NCBI RefSeq assembly: GCF_000023985.1
Contig: NC_013156.1
Coordinates: 1,290,363 to 1,354,362, forward strand
Direction: 5' to 3'
Length of the DNA: 64,000 nucleotides
Source of the DNA: Methanocaldococcus fervens AG86
GTDB taxonomy: Archaea; AGJL01; Methanococci; Methanococcales; Methanocaldococcaceae
The notes below the pieces were generated by a model, which searched no databases, was not told where the DNA came from, and was given only the letters and a program-made list of their open reading frames with translations. Position numbers and translations under genes: made by a program. This document shows, piece by piece, positions 1-8,357 of this stretch (position 1 is the first letter of the stretch; every line of letters starts with the position of its first letter).

Positions 1-850
1 TCCATTATTTGCCAGTATTTACAAAAGGGGGGCTGGAATAGGACCGGCAACAACATTCTTGTTTTCTGGACCAGCAATTAATGTTTTGGCAATATTTTAC
101 TCAGCAGCATTACTTGGTTGGGATATTGGATTTTTAAGAGCTGTTTTTGCAGTAATTGTTTCCATATTTATAGGTTTAGGTATGGAATTAATTTTTAGAG
201 AACATGAGAAAAAAAGAGCTTTGAGAGTCCCAAAGGCAGATAAGATATCAGATAGACCATTATATCAAACAATAACATTCTTTGGATTGCAGTTTGTCAT
301 GCTACTTGTAATCACCGCTTCACCTAAGCTATTCCCAACATTATCAACACCAATATACGGCGGATTTTTATTGAAACACTTGCTGTTCATAATATTTGGG
401 GCCATATTAATTATAACAACAAAAATGTGGTTTAAAAAAGAAGAAATAAAAAACTGGCTTAGAGAGAGCTTTGCATTATTAAAAATTGTCTTTCCACTGC
501 TAATTATTGGAGTTGCAATAGCGGGAGCTATTAAAGCTATTATCCCACCAATCTATATAGCAACGTACGTAGGTGGAAACTCCATAACCGCCAACTTTAT
601 AGCCTCGTTTATTGGAGCTTTGATGTATTTTGCCACATTGACAGAAGTTCCTATTATAAAGGCGTTAATGGAGCTCGGTATGGGTGTGGGGCCGGCAATG
701 GCTTTGTTGTTGGCAGGACCAAGTTTAAGTATTCCTACAGTTTTAACAGTCTCAAAAATATTGGGTAAGGTAAAAGCAGTGACTTATTTAACTTTGGTCG
801 TTATATTCTCAACTATTTGTGGTTATTTAGCTGGAATAATTCTTGGATAA
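1..850 (+). CDS. Membrane permease, ArsP/DUF318-like family (5' end outside window)
   Basis: This integral membrane protein looks like the permease family PF03773 (DUF318/ArsP), whose members export arsenicals or other small solutes; the substrate here is unknown. The reading frame is open from base 2, before any start codon, and the first residues (PLFASIYKRGAGIGPA) look like normal family sequence, so the gene begins left of the window and the TTG at 59 is not a real start. At least six hydrophobic segments are visible. A polar loop (REHEKKRALRVPKADK) separates the two halves, and the second half has the glycine-rich GPAMALLLAGPSLSIPT motif seen in this family. The stop is TAA at 848-850. 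The 56-aa gene that follows is convergent. Confidence 0.7.
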   Translation, partial: PLFASIYKRGAGIGPATTFLFSGPAINVLAIFYSAALLGWDIGFLRAVFAVIVSIFIGLGMELIFREHEKKRALRVPKADKISDRPLYQTITFFGLQFVMLLVITASPKLFPTLSTPIYGGFLLKHLLFIIFGAILIITTKMWFKKEEIKNWLRESFALLKIVFPLLIIGVAIAGAIKAIIPPIYIATYVGGNSITANFIASFIGALMYFATLTEVPIIKALMELGMGVGPAMALLLAGPSLSIPTVLTVSKILGKVKAVTYLTLVVIFSTICGYLAGIILG

Positions 851-854
851 GTTT

Positions 855-1025
855 TTAAAGCTCTTTTTTAACCTTTTCATTTAACTCCTTTAATTTGTTA
901 TATAACTCTTCATATTCCTTAGTTTCTAATCCAAGTTCTTTTAATTGGTTTATTATGGCTTCAAAGTGCTCTTCTGTATGCTTTAAAGTATGAAGAAGCT
1001 TTTTTATCAACTTTTCTTTTTCCAT
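855..1025 (-). CDS. 56-aa charged coiled-coil-like small protein
   Basis: A short gene with a good ribosome binding site (GGTGG six bases before the ATG at 1025) and a clean stop at 855-857. The product is almost entirely charged alpha-helix, rich in Lys, Glu and Leu (starts MEKEKLIKKLLHTLKHTEEH, ends KVKKEL). Leucines at heptad-like spacing suggest a coiled coil or helical hairpin. No enzyme motif is visible and I do not recognise a family. It is convergent with the permease and divergent from the MBF1-like gene, with about 90 bases holding both promoters. Codon use and strong RBS support a real gene. Confidence 0.6.
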   Translation of the reverse strand: MEKEKLIKKLLHTLKHTEEHFEAIINQLKELGLETKEYEELYNKLKELNEKVKKEL

Positions 1026-1115
1026 AGTTCCACCAGTTAGTTATTTATACCCAACGATTATAAACTAATGTTATCAAACTATATAAATGTTATTAAATTT
1101 TTGAGGGATAGTAAT

Positions 1116-1613
1116 ATGCAAATGTGTGAGTTGTGCGGAAAGCTAACAAATAAGCTTTACAAGGTAATAATTGAAGGTTCTGAAATGCAAGTTTGTAAAG
1201 AGTGTGCAAAATTTGGAAAAAGCCCAAAGACATATTCAAGATTAGGTAAAAAACCAACAATAATTGGAAGAGGAACATCAACCAACATGCAAACTAAAAA
1301 ACCTGCAAAAAGAAGAAGGGATATATTTGATACCTTACCAATGTTAAGAGAAGATTATGGGGATGTTATTAGAGAGGCGAGGGAGAAGAGAGGTTTATCA
1401 ATAGAAGATCTTGCTAAAAAACTTAAAATGAAAGCTTCAACATTACAAAAATTTGAAAGGTATGAATTGGAGCCAAATGAGAGAGAAATTAAGATATTGG
1501 AAAAAGAGTTAAAAATTAATTTAACTGAGAGTGCTGGAGAAGAAAGCCCATACTACGCTGGAGGAGATGAAGAAGGCTTTACTTTAGGAGATTTCATTAA
1601 AATTAAGAAATAA
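1116..1613 (+). CDS. MBF1-like transcription factor (zinc ribbon plus HTH)
   Basis: A 165-aa archaeal multiprotein-bridging-factor-1 type protein. The N-terminus carries a zinc ribbon (MCELCGK with a second CKEC about 28 residues later). A basic linker (KKPAKRRRD) follows, then a Cro/cI-type helix-turn-helix ([34 protein letters not shown]), which is the most conserved part of MBF1. Family members bridge TBP and other factors or bind the ribosome. An in-frame ATG at 1068 exists, but the ATG at 1116 is preceded by GAGGGATAG and begins directly at the zinc ribbon, so I use that. The gene is monocistronic, facing the convergent truD gene. Confidence 0.85.
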   Translation: MQMCELCGKLTNKLYKVIIEGSEMQVCKECAKFGKSPKTYSRLGKKPTIIGRGTSTNMQTKKPAKRRRDIFDTLPMLREDYGDVIREAREKRGLSIEDLAKKLKMKASTLQKFERYELEPNEREIKILEKELKINLTESAGEESPYYAGGDEEGFTLGDFIKIKK

Positions 1614-1633
1614 GTTATTTATTAATTTTATTT

Positions 1634-2926
1634 TTATTTTTTCTTCTCTATAAATTCCCTTAAAACAGATGTTGCATAGTTTCCTTTTTTTAAGCAGAAC
1701 TGTAATACATAGCTACCATCTTCAATCCAATATTTCATATTGTATATTTTTCCAATCATTGCCCTTCTATCTCCAATAAATGAACCAAATTCTCCAATTT
1801 TGAAATCTTCGGGGCTTAGATTTTCTCTTTCATAGATTTCTTTCTCAATCTCTCCCTGTATTCCAGAGGCAAATTTTGTTTTATATCCAAATAACGCTCC
1901 ACTTGGAACACCATCAATTAAAATATCTCCTTCCATAGGTTCAAAGCCATATTCAAACCTTCTATTAATTATCTCATTGAATAGATAGGATTGATAGGCG
2001 TTTATAAACATACACCTTAAATGTGGGGGGAGAATCATAAATGCCTTTTGATAGCTTCCAGTTTCTATATATGCCTTAATCATCCTCCTTTCATAAAAGA
2101 AAGCCTTAGGGAATTTTTTATATGCCTCTTTAAAGTTTTCTTCATCAACGAGTTCCCTCGCTAACGTTGATTTTTTGTCATCATAGGGAAGAGGAGTTCC
2201 ACAGTATGCATGAAAAGCTCCTTCCCAATCTCTTTCTATAATAAGCCTTCCTACAATATGCGTTATCGGTCTTGTAGTTCCAAACCTCTGAATGCCATAA
2301 TAATTTAAAAAATATTTCAGTTTGCATAACTTGTTTAAAACCTCTTCTAATTCTTTTCCTTTAATTTCTGGTTCTCTAACCCTTATGGTGAATCTATTCC
2401 CCCACAAATCACCTAATCTTATTTTTCTATTTGTTTTTTGAAAATCTCTCAATACAATGCCTTTAATTTTAACTTTCTTTAGGTCTTCCAACTTTACATT
2501 AAAGCAACCAACTCTTTGAGTTGTTATGGCATGTTTATCTTTATTTCCAGCAAATCCAAAATGCTTTCTCTGCTTACCTACCCTATTTGCTATTTCCCTA
2601 ATAGCATCTAAGGTTGTCCAATTTCTTTTTTCTAAAGTGAAATGTATAAAATTTCCTTTCCAATTTTCTTCGTCTTTAAATTCTATGCTCTTTCCCACCT
2701 CTAAAATTATTCCTTCTGGAGTTATCTCCTCAACTATAAAATCCTCAGGATATTTTTTTATAATCCCTCCTGTGTATGCATCTGTTAAGTATTTATTCAT
2801 GTTTAAGGGCATTTCTTTTAATTTTTCTTTGATTCTGCTTTCTCTCAATTTTTTTCTGTATCTTTTTAATTTTTCCTTTAAATTTTTTTCACTTTCTTCT
2901 TTTCTCTGCTGAATCAAAAAATACAT
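1634..2926 (-). CDS. truD: tRNA pseudouridine synthase TruD
   Basis: A 430-aa TruD-family enzyme that converts uridine to pseudouridine in tRNA (position 13 in the bacterial enzyme). The signature region GFAGNKDKHAITTQRV contains the catalytic Asp of NKDKHA; GDLWGNRFTIRVRE and the late NAYQSYLFNEIINRR motif are also typical. The first 40 residues (QQRKEESEKNLKEKLKRYRKK) form a very basic helix ahead of the conserved start (DAYTGGIIKKYPEDFIVEE) and may help bind RNA. The start ATG at 2926 has AGGTGATTAT before it. It is divergent from the next gene with only 53 bases between them. Confidence 0.9.
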   Translation of the reverse strand: MYFLIQQRKEESEKNLKEKLKRYRKKLRESRIKEKLKEMPLNMNKYLTDAYTGGIIKKYPEDFIVEEITPEGIILEVGKSIEFKDEENWKGNFIHFTLEKRNWTTLDAIREIANRVGKQRKHFGFAGNKDKHAITTQRVGCFNVKLEDLKKVKIKGIVLRDFQKTNRKIRLGDLWGNRFTIRVREPEIKGKELEEVLNKLCKLKYFLNYYGIQRFGTTRPITHIVGRLIIERDWEGAFHAYCGTPLPYDDKKSTLARELVDEENFKEAYKKFPKAFFYERRMIKAYIETGSYQKAFMILPPHLRCMFINAYQSYLFNEIINRRFEYGFEPMEGDILIDGVPSGALFGYKTKFASGIQGEIEKEIYERENLSPEDFKIGEFGSFIGDRRAMIGKIYNMKYWIEDGSYVLQFCLKKGNYATSVLREFIEKKK

Positions 2927-2979
2927 ATAATCACCTTAACAACTTTAATAGTAATTAAATCTTAATTTTAGGTGAGAGT

Positions 2980-3291
2980 GTGAGAGCTAAGGAAGTGTGG
3001 AGAGAGTTAGTAGAGATTGCGAAAAGCTGTTATGATGAAGACAAAATTTTTTACTCAAAAACTAAAAGAGGAGTTTATAAGATAAAAAGCTTTAGTAAAG
3101 ATAAGATAGTTATTGAAAAATTGAGAGGAAAATTAGATGAAGTTTTAGGAAAAAAGAGGTTTGTTGAGAATTGGGATAAGCTTATTCATGGGGTCGAATG
3201 GAATCTTCCTCCTGCAATAAAGTCTTTTTTAAAACTCCATCCAAAAATAGTGGAAGATGAGAACGGAAATTTAATCTATAAAGAAGAATAA
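2980..3291 (+). CDS. Conserved 103-aa protein of unknown function
   Basis: A small soluble alpha/beta protein with no motif I recognise. It starts at a GTG preceded by GGTGAGA; the start at 2980 is the only good in-frame choice. The sequence is balanced in charge and ends with the acidic tail DENGNLIYKEE. Features worth noting are RELVEIAKSCYDEDKIFY near the N-terminus and HGVEWNLPPAIKSFLKLHP near the C-terminus, the latter resembling a short conserved domain. It shares a divergent promoter region with truD and is convergent with the zinc-finger gene, whose stop lies 16 bases away. Confidence 0.7.
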   Translation: MRAKEVWRELVEIAKSCYDEDKIFYSKTKRGVYKIKSFSKDKIVIEKLRGKLDEVLGKKRFVENWDKLIHGVEWNLPPAIKSFLKLHPKIVEDENGNLIYKEE

Positions 3292-3306
3292 ATAGTTAAT
3301 TTTTAA

Positions 3307-3447
3307 TTATTTTTTAAATAGGTGGCTGTGGGCTCTATTTACATGTTTTGTGTAATCTTTTGAGTATCTAAATACTCTTCCACATCTTGGGCATTTAAAG
3401 AATGTTTCTCCATCTCTACTTGTTATTTTTATTGCTTTTAATCTCAT
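3307..3447 (-). CDS. 46-aa single C2H2 zinc-finger protein
   Basis: A tiny protein whose core, [22 protein letters not shown] split as C19-x2-C22-x12-H35-x4-H40, is a textbook C2H2 zinc finger with the hydrophobic residues (Phe26, Tyr32) in place. Single-finger C2H2 proteins of 40-60 residues occur in archaea and are thought to bind nucleic acid. A strong RBS (AGGAGGTGAG) sits four bases before the ATG at 3447. The RBS is one arm of a perfect inverted repeat and a TATA box abuts the other arm, so autoregulation is plausible. It is too short for most gene callers. Confidence 0.85.
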   Translation of the reverse strand: MRLKAIKITSRDGETFFKCPRCGRVFRYSKDYTKHVNRAHSHLFKK

Positions 3448-3450
3448 AAG

Positions 3451-3496
3451 CTCACCTCCTATAATTGTTGTTGATGAGGAGGTGAGTTATATATAA
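3451..3496 (-). promoter_or_regulatory. Palindromic operator and TATA box of the zinc-finger gene
   Basis: The 10-base arms CTCACCTCCT (3451-3460) and AGGAGGTGAG (3477-3486) are perfect inverted complements separated by 16 bases. On the minus strand the downstream arm contains the Shine-Dalgarno of the zinc-finger gene. TTATATATAA at 3487-3496 is an excellent archaeal TATA box directly next to the upstream arm. Archaeal transcription normally starts about 22-27 bases from the box, which would be inside the loop near 3465, so the transcript would lack the upstream arm. This favours a DNA operator around the start site over an mRNA hairpin that hides the RBS; a more upstream start would give the hairpin. 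Confidence 0.6.
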
Positions 3497-3573
3497 CTTG
3501 AAAATAGATATTAATCTTGTGTAATATTAAAATGCATATAAAAATTTTTCTCTAAAAAGATGTGGGGGAGATA

Positions 3574-5673
3574 ATGAGCTTAAAATATATTTTTTATCCA
3601 AAATCAGTGGCAGTTATAGGAGCTTCAAATAAGGAGGGAAAAGTTGGATATGCAATAATAAAAAACTTAATGGACTTCAATGGAAAAATCTATCCCATAA
3701 ATCCAAAATATGATAAGGTTTTAGGATTAAAATGTTACAAATCAGTTTTAGATGTTGAGGATAATATAGATTTGGCAGTTATAGTTGTTCCAAATGTTGC
3801 AGTTCCAAAGGTATTGGAAGAGTGTGGAGAAAAGGGAGTTAAAGGGGCTGTAATCATAACAGCTGGGTTCTCAGAAGTTGGAAATTATGAGTTAGAGGAA
3901 AAGATTAAAGAGATAGCAAAAAAATACAACATAAGAGTTATAGGACCTAACTGCTTAGGTATAATGAACACACATATAAACTTAAATGCCACATTTGCAA
4001 AGGTATTTCCTCCAAAAGGAGGGGTTTCAATAATCTCACAAAGTGGGGCTGTTTTAAATGCCATATTAGATATAGCTCCTTTATTAAACATTGGCTTTTC
4101 TAAGGTTGTTAGCATTGGAAATAAGGCAGATATTCAGGAAAGCGATTTATTAGAGTATTTTTTAAATGATGAAGACACTAAAATAGTTGTTTTATACATA
4201 GAGGGGTTGAAGGACAAGAGATTCTTAAAAGTGGCTAAAAAACTATCTAAGAAAAAGCCAATAATTGCATTAAAATCTGGAAGAACTGAAGTTGGAAAGA
4301 AAGCGGCAAAATCTCATACTGGCTCATTAGCTGGGGAAGATGTTATCTATGAAGCTGCATTTAAAGAAGCTGGAATAGTTAGGGCTTATACTTTTGAAGA
4401 GTTAGTTGATTTAATCCATCTTTTTTCAACTCAGCCAACGATGAACTCAAATGAAATTGGAATTATTACAAATGCGGGAGGGTTTGGAGTCTTAGCTGCA
4501 GATAGCTGTGTCGATTATAATATGAAGCTCCCTAATTTTGAAGAATCAACTGTGGAGAAGCTTAAAAACATCCTCCCAAAAACTGCAAATATATCAAATC
4601 CATTGGATATTATAGGGGATGCTACACCAGAAAGATATAAAAAGGTTATAGAGGTTTTGGCTGAAGATAGCGTTTTAAAAGGACTTTTAGTTATATTAAC
4701 TCCACAGGAGATGACAAAACCGTTAGAAGTGGCTAAATCCATCATAGAGGTTAGAAATTCTCATAAGGAGTTTAAAAATAAGCCATTAATTACTTCATTT
4801 GTTGGAGGAGTCTCAGTTAAAGGGGCTAAGAGTTTTTTAAGAAAGCATGGAATTCCTTCATATATAACGCCAGAGAATGGAGTTAAGGCATTATCCCATC
4901 TTTATAAATACAGCCTAATGAAAGTTAAAGAGGACTATGACGAATATTTAGAAAAAGTTAAAGAGGAGTTTTTAAAGATAACTGAGAAGAATAAAGAGAT
5001 TATTAAAGAGTTGTTATCAAATCCGAATGAATATAAAGCTAAAAAACTACTTGCCATTTATGGATTTCCAGTTCCTGAAGGGTATTTAGCTAAGAATGAA
5101 GATGAAGCTTTAAATTATGCTAAAAAATTAGGAAAATGTGTAATGAAAATTGTATCTCCTCAAATAATCCATAAGACAGAGGCGGGAGGGGTTGCAATAA
5201 ATCCAGAGAATCCTAAAGAGGCGTTTAAAATATTAATTGAAAACGCCAAAAAATACGCTGAAAAAATTGGTATTGATGATTTAATTATAGAGGGGGTTTT
5301 AGTTGAGGAGTTCATTGAGAGAGATAAGATGGAGATTATCATTGGAGCTAAGAGGGATGAGATTTTTGGCTCTGTAGTTATGGTTGGGTTGGGAGGGGTC
5401 TTTGTTGAAGTTTTAAAAGACGTTTCCTTTGGAATTTCACCAATAACGAGAGAGTTTGCCCACGAGATGTTAAAAGAATTAAAATCGTATAAGGTTTTGG
5501 AAGGTGTTAGAGGTAGAGCTAAGAGAGATATTGAGTTTATTGTTGATTGCTTAATAAAAATTGGTGTGTTTATGGATATTCATAAAGAAATTAAAGAAAT
5601 GGATCTAAATCCAGTATTTGTCTTTAATGATAAAGAAGGAGGATGTATTGGAGACGCGAGAATTATAAAATAA
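3574..5673 (+). CDS. acd: Acetyl-CoA synthetase (ADP-forming), fused alpha-beta
   Basis: A 699-aa enzyme that converts acyl-CoA, ADP and phosphate to the acid, ATP and CoA, giving substrate-level ATP. The order is: CoA-binding Rossmann domain (PKSVAVIGASNKEGKVGY near residue 10), CoA-ligase domain (VIGPNCLGIMN; ISQSGAV; the phosphohistidine loop KSHTGSLAGED near residue 250), a linker, then an ATP-grasp domain starting near residue 480 (YGFPVPEGYLAKNEDEA; KIVSPQIIHKTEAGGV; DLNPVFV). Alpha and beta parts are fused as usual in methanogens. The GTG at 3562 is less likely than the ATG at 3574, which has GGGGGAG at proper spacing. It stands alone in the plus direction. Confidence 0.88.
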   Translation: MSLKYIFYPKSVAVIGASNKEGKVGYAIIKNLMDFNGKIYPINPKYDKVLGLKCYKSVLDVEDNIDLAVIVVPNVAVPKVLEECGEKGVKGAVIITAGFSEVGNYELEEKIKEIAKKYNIRVIGPNCLGIMNTHINLNATFAKVFPPKGGVSIISQSGAVLNAILDIAPLLNIGFSKVVSIGNKADIQESDLLEYFLNDEDTKIVVLYIEGLKDKRFLKVAKKLSKKKPIIALKSGRTEVGKKAAKSHTGSLAGEDVIYEAAFKEAGIVRAYTFEELVDLIHLFSTQPTMNSNEIGIITNAGGFGVLAADSCVDYNMKLPNFEESTVEKLKNILPKTANISNPLDIIGDATPERYKKVIEVLAEDSVLKGLLVILTPQEMTKPLEVAKSIIEVRNSHKEFKNKPLITSFVGGVSVKGAKSFLRKHGIPSYITPENGVKALSHLYKYSLMKVKEDYDEYLEKVKEEFLKITEKNKEIIKELLSNPNEYKAKKLLAIYGFPVPEGYLAKNEDEALNYAKKLGKCVMKIVSPQIIHKTEAGGVAINPENPKEAFKILIENAKKYAEKIGIDDLIIEGVLVEEFIERDKMEIIIGAKRDEIFGSVVMVGLGGVFVEVLKDVSFGISPITREFAHEMLKELKSYKVLEGVRGRAKRDIEFIVDCLIKIGVFMDIHKEIKEMDLNPVFVFNDKEGGCIGDARIIK

Positions 5674-5696
5674 AAAATAAAAAATTAATAAAAAAA

Positions 5697-5728
5697 GCTA
5701 ACCGGTCCCAAACGGGTTCCCGGTTAAC
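5697..5728 (-). promoter_or_regulatory. Archaeal SECIS element
   Basis: On the minus strand this reads as a hairpin: a lower stem UUAACCGG/CCGGUUAG, an internal loop with GAA on the 5' side and a single A on the 3' side, an upper stem CCC/GGG and a GUUU apical loop. The GAA/A internal loop under a short three-pair GC stem is the hallmark of archaeal SECIS elements, which sit in the 3' UTR and direct UGA decoding as selenocysteine. It lies directly after the HesB-like gene with an in-frame UGA; the stop codon UAA (5724-5726) is part of the 5' strand of the lower stem. Confidence 0.88.
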
Positions 5729-6011
5729 ACTCACCACTACCTTTTATCTTTAGATACTTTCCAAATATTGACTTTCTTAATGAGATATTGACCTCATCAA
5801 GCCATTGATCTGCTATAGGGTCGATGTAGATTTTAAATTCATTGTCATAGATTAATTTATCATTTTCACTTGGTTGAGCTATTGCAACTCCAAACTTAGG
5901 TCCTCCTCACCCAAATCCATCGAAGTGTATAACTATCTTATCTTCATTAGCTTTCTTTAATTTTTCTAAGATGAATTCTTTAGCCTCATCAGATATGATG
6001 ACTTTCTTCAT
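5724..6011 (-). CDS. HesB/IscA-like selenoprotein (in-frame UGA = Sec35)
   Basis: A 95-aa HesB-like protein invisible to ordinary gene finding because codon 35 is TGA (5907-5909). Reading through gives HFDGFG-U-GGPKFGVA, where selenocysteine replaces the cysteine of the HesB glycine-rich motif, and the frame continues cleanly to TAA at 5724. The ATG at 6011 follows AAGGTGATAC. Family proteins are linked to iron-sulfur cluster handling; a HesB-like selenoprotein is known from M. jannaschii. Only one further Cys is present, at the very C-terminus (GSGEC), so the metal site must differ from classical IscA. An archaeal SECIS overlaps the stop codon. A truncated 34-aa product without selenocysteine is the alternative, but conserved coding beyond the TGA argues against it. 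Confidence 0.88.
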
Positions 6012-6225
6012 CGTATCACCTTCTACATTTATTATTGGGGATGTCCTATATATAATTTGTGGTTATGACAATATTTAACACAACCACAATAAACAATGAA
6101 CTACAAAAGAAATAAAAAAGGATAAAAATAATATAAAATAATATAATTAATTTTTATAATAGAATAATTAGAGAACATCAAAAGCTGATGTTTATTAAAA
6201 TTATTATAATTTTGGAGGGAAAGTT
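6012..6225. other. Divergent promoter region between selenoprotein gene and psmA
   Basis: About 210 very A+T-rich bases between two genes pointing away from each other. For the minus-strand selenoprotein gene, TATATATA-like sequence at about 6049-6056 is a TATA candidate. For psmA, TTTTTATAAT at 6152-6161 is at a suitable distance from the start. No ORF or stable hairpin was seen. Confidence 0.4.
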
Positions 6226-7011
6226 ATGCAAATGGTACCACCAAGCGCTTACGATAGGGCTATTACAGTATTTAGCCCAGAAGGAAGATTATATCAAGTT
6301 GAATATGCAAGAGAGGCAGTGAGAAGAGGGACAACAGCAGTAGGTATTGTCTGTAAAGATGGTGTTGTATTGGCAGTTGACAGAAGAATAACAAGTAAGC
6401 TCGTAAAAATTAGGTCAATAGAAAAAATATTCCAAATAGATGACCACGTTGCTGCTGCTACATCTGGATTAGTTGCTGATGCAAGAGTTTTAATTGATAG
6501 AGCGAGATTGGAAGCTCAGATTTACAGATTAACTTATGGGGAAGAAATATCAATTGAAATGTTAGCTAAAAAGATTTGTGATATTAAGCAGGCATATACA
6601 CAACACGGGGGAGTTAGGCCGTTTGGAGTTTCATTATTAATTGCTGGTATTGATAAAAATGAAGCAAGATTATTTGAAACAGACCCAAGTGGGGCCTTAA
6701 TTGAATATAAGGCAACAGCAATAGGTAGTGGAAGACCAGTAGTTATGGAATTATTAGAAAAGGAATATAAAGATGATATGACATTAGAAGAGGGCTTAGA
6801 GTTGGCTATAACTGCATTAACAAAAGCAAATGAGGATATAAAACCTGAAAATGTAGATGTTTGTGTTATAACAGTAAAAGATTCACAATTTAAAAGAATC
6901 CCTACAGAAGAGGTAAAAAAATTTATAGAAAAAGTTAAAAAGAAATTAAATGATGAAAATAAAAAAGAGGAAGGGAATAAAGAAGAAGCTGAAGAAAAAC
7001 AAGAGGAATAA
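6226..7011 (+). CDS. psmA: Proteasome subunit alpha
   Basis: A 261-aa subunit of the outer rings of the 20S proteasome, controlling entry to the proteolytic chamber and docking the PAN ATPase. The N-terminal gate sequence [21 protein letters not shown] is the proteasome alpha signature (residues 8-28). The core runs to about residue 225 and ends in a long Lys/Glu-rich tail ([16 protein letters not shown]). The HbYX pocket lysine region and GAxxEYKAxAIGSGR loop are present. The ATG at 6226 follows TGGAGGGAAAGTT. It heads a cluster with SBDS, L37Ae, RpoP and other translation genes, an arrangement widespread in archaea. Confidence 0.96.
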   Translation: MQMVPPSAYDRAITVFSPEGRLYQVEYAREAVRRGTTAVGIVCKDGVVLAVDRRITSKLVKIRSIEKIFQIDDHVAAATSGLVADARVLIDRARLEAQIYRLTYGEEISIEMLAKKICDIKQAYTQHGGVRPFGVSLLIAGIDKNEARLFETDPSGALIEYKATAIGSGRPVVMELLEKEYKDDMTLEEGLELAITALTKANEDIKPENVDVCVITVKDSQFKRIPTEEVKKFIEKVKKKLNDENKKEEGNKEEAEEKQEE

Positions 7012-7148
7012 ATCATAGAAAAATTTTTAAATCCAACTATTTTAAATTATCTTTTGTTAATAAAAATAACGGTCATTTTCGTTATTTAAATAACTTTTAT
7101 AAATCATGGCTTTTAGCGAAAGATTTATATAATGTGGGGAGGGATATT

Positions 7149-7856
7149 ATGGTGTCCTTAGAAGAGGCAGTAATTGCAAGATATAGTTCACACGGAGAAA
7201 AGTTTGAAATCCTGGTAGATCCATACTTAGCAGCTAAACTTAAAGAAGGTCAAAATGTAGATATGGATGAACTTTTAGCCATTGAGGTAGTATTTAGAGA
7301 TGCAAGTAAAGGGGAAAAAGCCCCTGAAGAACTTTTATCAAAAGTCTTTGGAACAACAGATGTTAAAGAAATTGCTAAAAAAATTATATTAAAAGGTCAA
7401 GTTCAATTAACTGCTAAGCAGAGAGAAGAAATTAGAGAACAAAAGAAAAGACAAATTATAACCATAATTAGTAGAAACACTATAAATCCACAAACTGATA
7501 CTCCACATCCACCACATAGAATTGAAAAGGCAATGGAAGAATTAAAAATCAATATAGATATTTACAAAAGTGCTGAAGAGCAAGTTCCTGAAATTGTTAA
7601 AAAGCTTAAAAGAGTTCTACCTATTAGATTTGAAAAAAGAGATATTGCTGTTAAAATCCCAGCAGAATTTGCTTCTAAGGCATATAATGCTTTGTATCAA
7701 TTTGGAGCTGTTAAGCAGGAAGAATGGACATCCGATGGTTCATTAATTGTATTAATTGAAATACCAAGTGGTATTGAAGCAGAGTTCTATGCTCATTTAA
7801 ACAAAATAACCAAAGGTAACGTTCAAACAAAAGTTGTTAAGAAGTATAGTGAATAA
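7149..7856 (+). CDS. Ribosome maturation protein SBDS
   Basis: A 235-aa archaeal SBDS orthologue. The eukaryotic protein removes the anti-association factor from nascent 60S subunits. Visible regions are the N-terminal FYSH domain ([23 protein letters not shown]), the conserved [23 protein letters not shown] motif written here in two parts ([22 protein letters not shown]), and the C-terminal ferredoxin-like domain ([17 protein letters not shown]). The ATG at 7149 is chosen over the upstream 7134 because GGGGAGGG sits just before it. It is followed after 16 bases by the L37Ae gene, so the two are probably co-transcribed. Confidence 0.95.
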   Translation: MVSLEEAVIARYSSHGEKFEILVDPYLAAKLKEGQNVDMDELLAIEVVFRDASKGEKAPEELLSKVFGTTDVKEIAKKIILKGQVQLTAKQREEIREQKKRQIITIISRNTINPQTDTPHPPHRIEKAMEELKINIDIYKSAEEQVPEIVKKLKRVLPIRFEKRDIAVKIPAEFASKAYNALYQFGAVKQEEWTSDGSLIVLIEIPSGIEAEFYAHLNKITKGNVQTKVVKKYSE

Positions 7857-7872
7857 TTTGAGGTGAGAGGAT

Positions 7873-8151
7873 ATGTTCAGCCACACAAAGAAAGTAGGTC
7901 CAACAGGAAGATTTGGAGCAAGATATGGTTTAAAAATAAGAGTTAGAGTTAGAGATGTTGAAATTAAAGCTAAAAAGAAATACAAATGCCCTGTTTGCGG
8001 ATTTCCAAAATTAAAGAGAGCTTCAACATCAATATGGGTCTGCGGAAAGTGTGGAGCTAAGATAGCTGGTGGAGCATATACACCAGAAACAGGAGCAGGA
8101 AAGGCAGTTATGAAGGCTATTAGAAGAATAGTTGAAAGAAAAGAAGAATAA
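7873..8151 (+). CDS. rpl37ae: Large-subunit ribosomal protein L37Ae (eL43)
   Basis: A 92-aa ribosomal protein with the zinc ribbon CPVCGFPKL...WVCGKCGAK (CxxC-x14-CxxC), typical of the long archaeal L37Ae. The basic N-terminus (HTKKVGPTGRFGARYG) and the end GGAYTPETGAGKA are diagnostic. RBS GAGGTGAGAGG precedes the ATG. It is in the SBDS-L37Ae-RpoP cluster. Confidence 0.96.
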   Translation: MFSHTKKVGPTGRFGARYGLKIRVRVRDVEIKAKKKYKCPVCGFPKLKRASTSIWVCGKCGAKIAGGAYTPETGAGKAVMKAIRRIVERKEE

Positions 8152-8215
8152 TTCCGAACTCTTTATATATTTCAATTTTTCTTTTTAATTTTAATAATAT
8201 TATTGGGGATAGATC

Positions 8216-8356
8216 ATGGTTGAATATAAATGTTTAAACTGTAAAAAAATCATAAAATTTGAGGAGTTAGGAAATAGGGCAAGATGTCCATATTGTAGTT
8301 ATAAAATATTGGTTAAGCTTAGACCAAAAGTAGTTAAACATGTAAAGGCGAGGTAA
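8216..8356 (+). CDS. rpoP: DNA-directed RNA polymerase subunit P
   Basis: A 46-aa zinc-binding subunit of archaeal RNA polymerase, equivalent to eukaryotic Rpb12. The zinc ligands are C6, C9, C24 and C27 (YKCLNCKK and [11 protein letters not shown]), and the basic C-terminus ([12 protein letters not shown]) is typical. The ATG at 8216 has TTGGGGATAG upstream. The stop at 8354-8356 is one base before the next start, so it is surely co-translated with the Brix gene. It is short and easily missed. Confidence 0.95.
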   Translation: MVEYKCLNCKKIIKFEELGNRARCPYCSYKILVKLRPKVVKHVKAR

Positions 8357-8357
8357 A

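Noticed and set aside
59-850. Complete permease gene starting at TTG 59
   Set aside because: The frame is open to base 2 with family-like sequence before the TTG and no RBS; the true start is outside.
7123-7134. TTTATATAAT just before the SBDS gene as its promoter
   Set aside because: Too close to the start codon (the transcript would begin at or after the ATG); the TTTATAAA at 7095-7103 is better placed.
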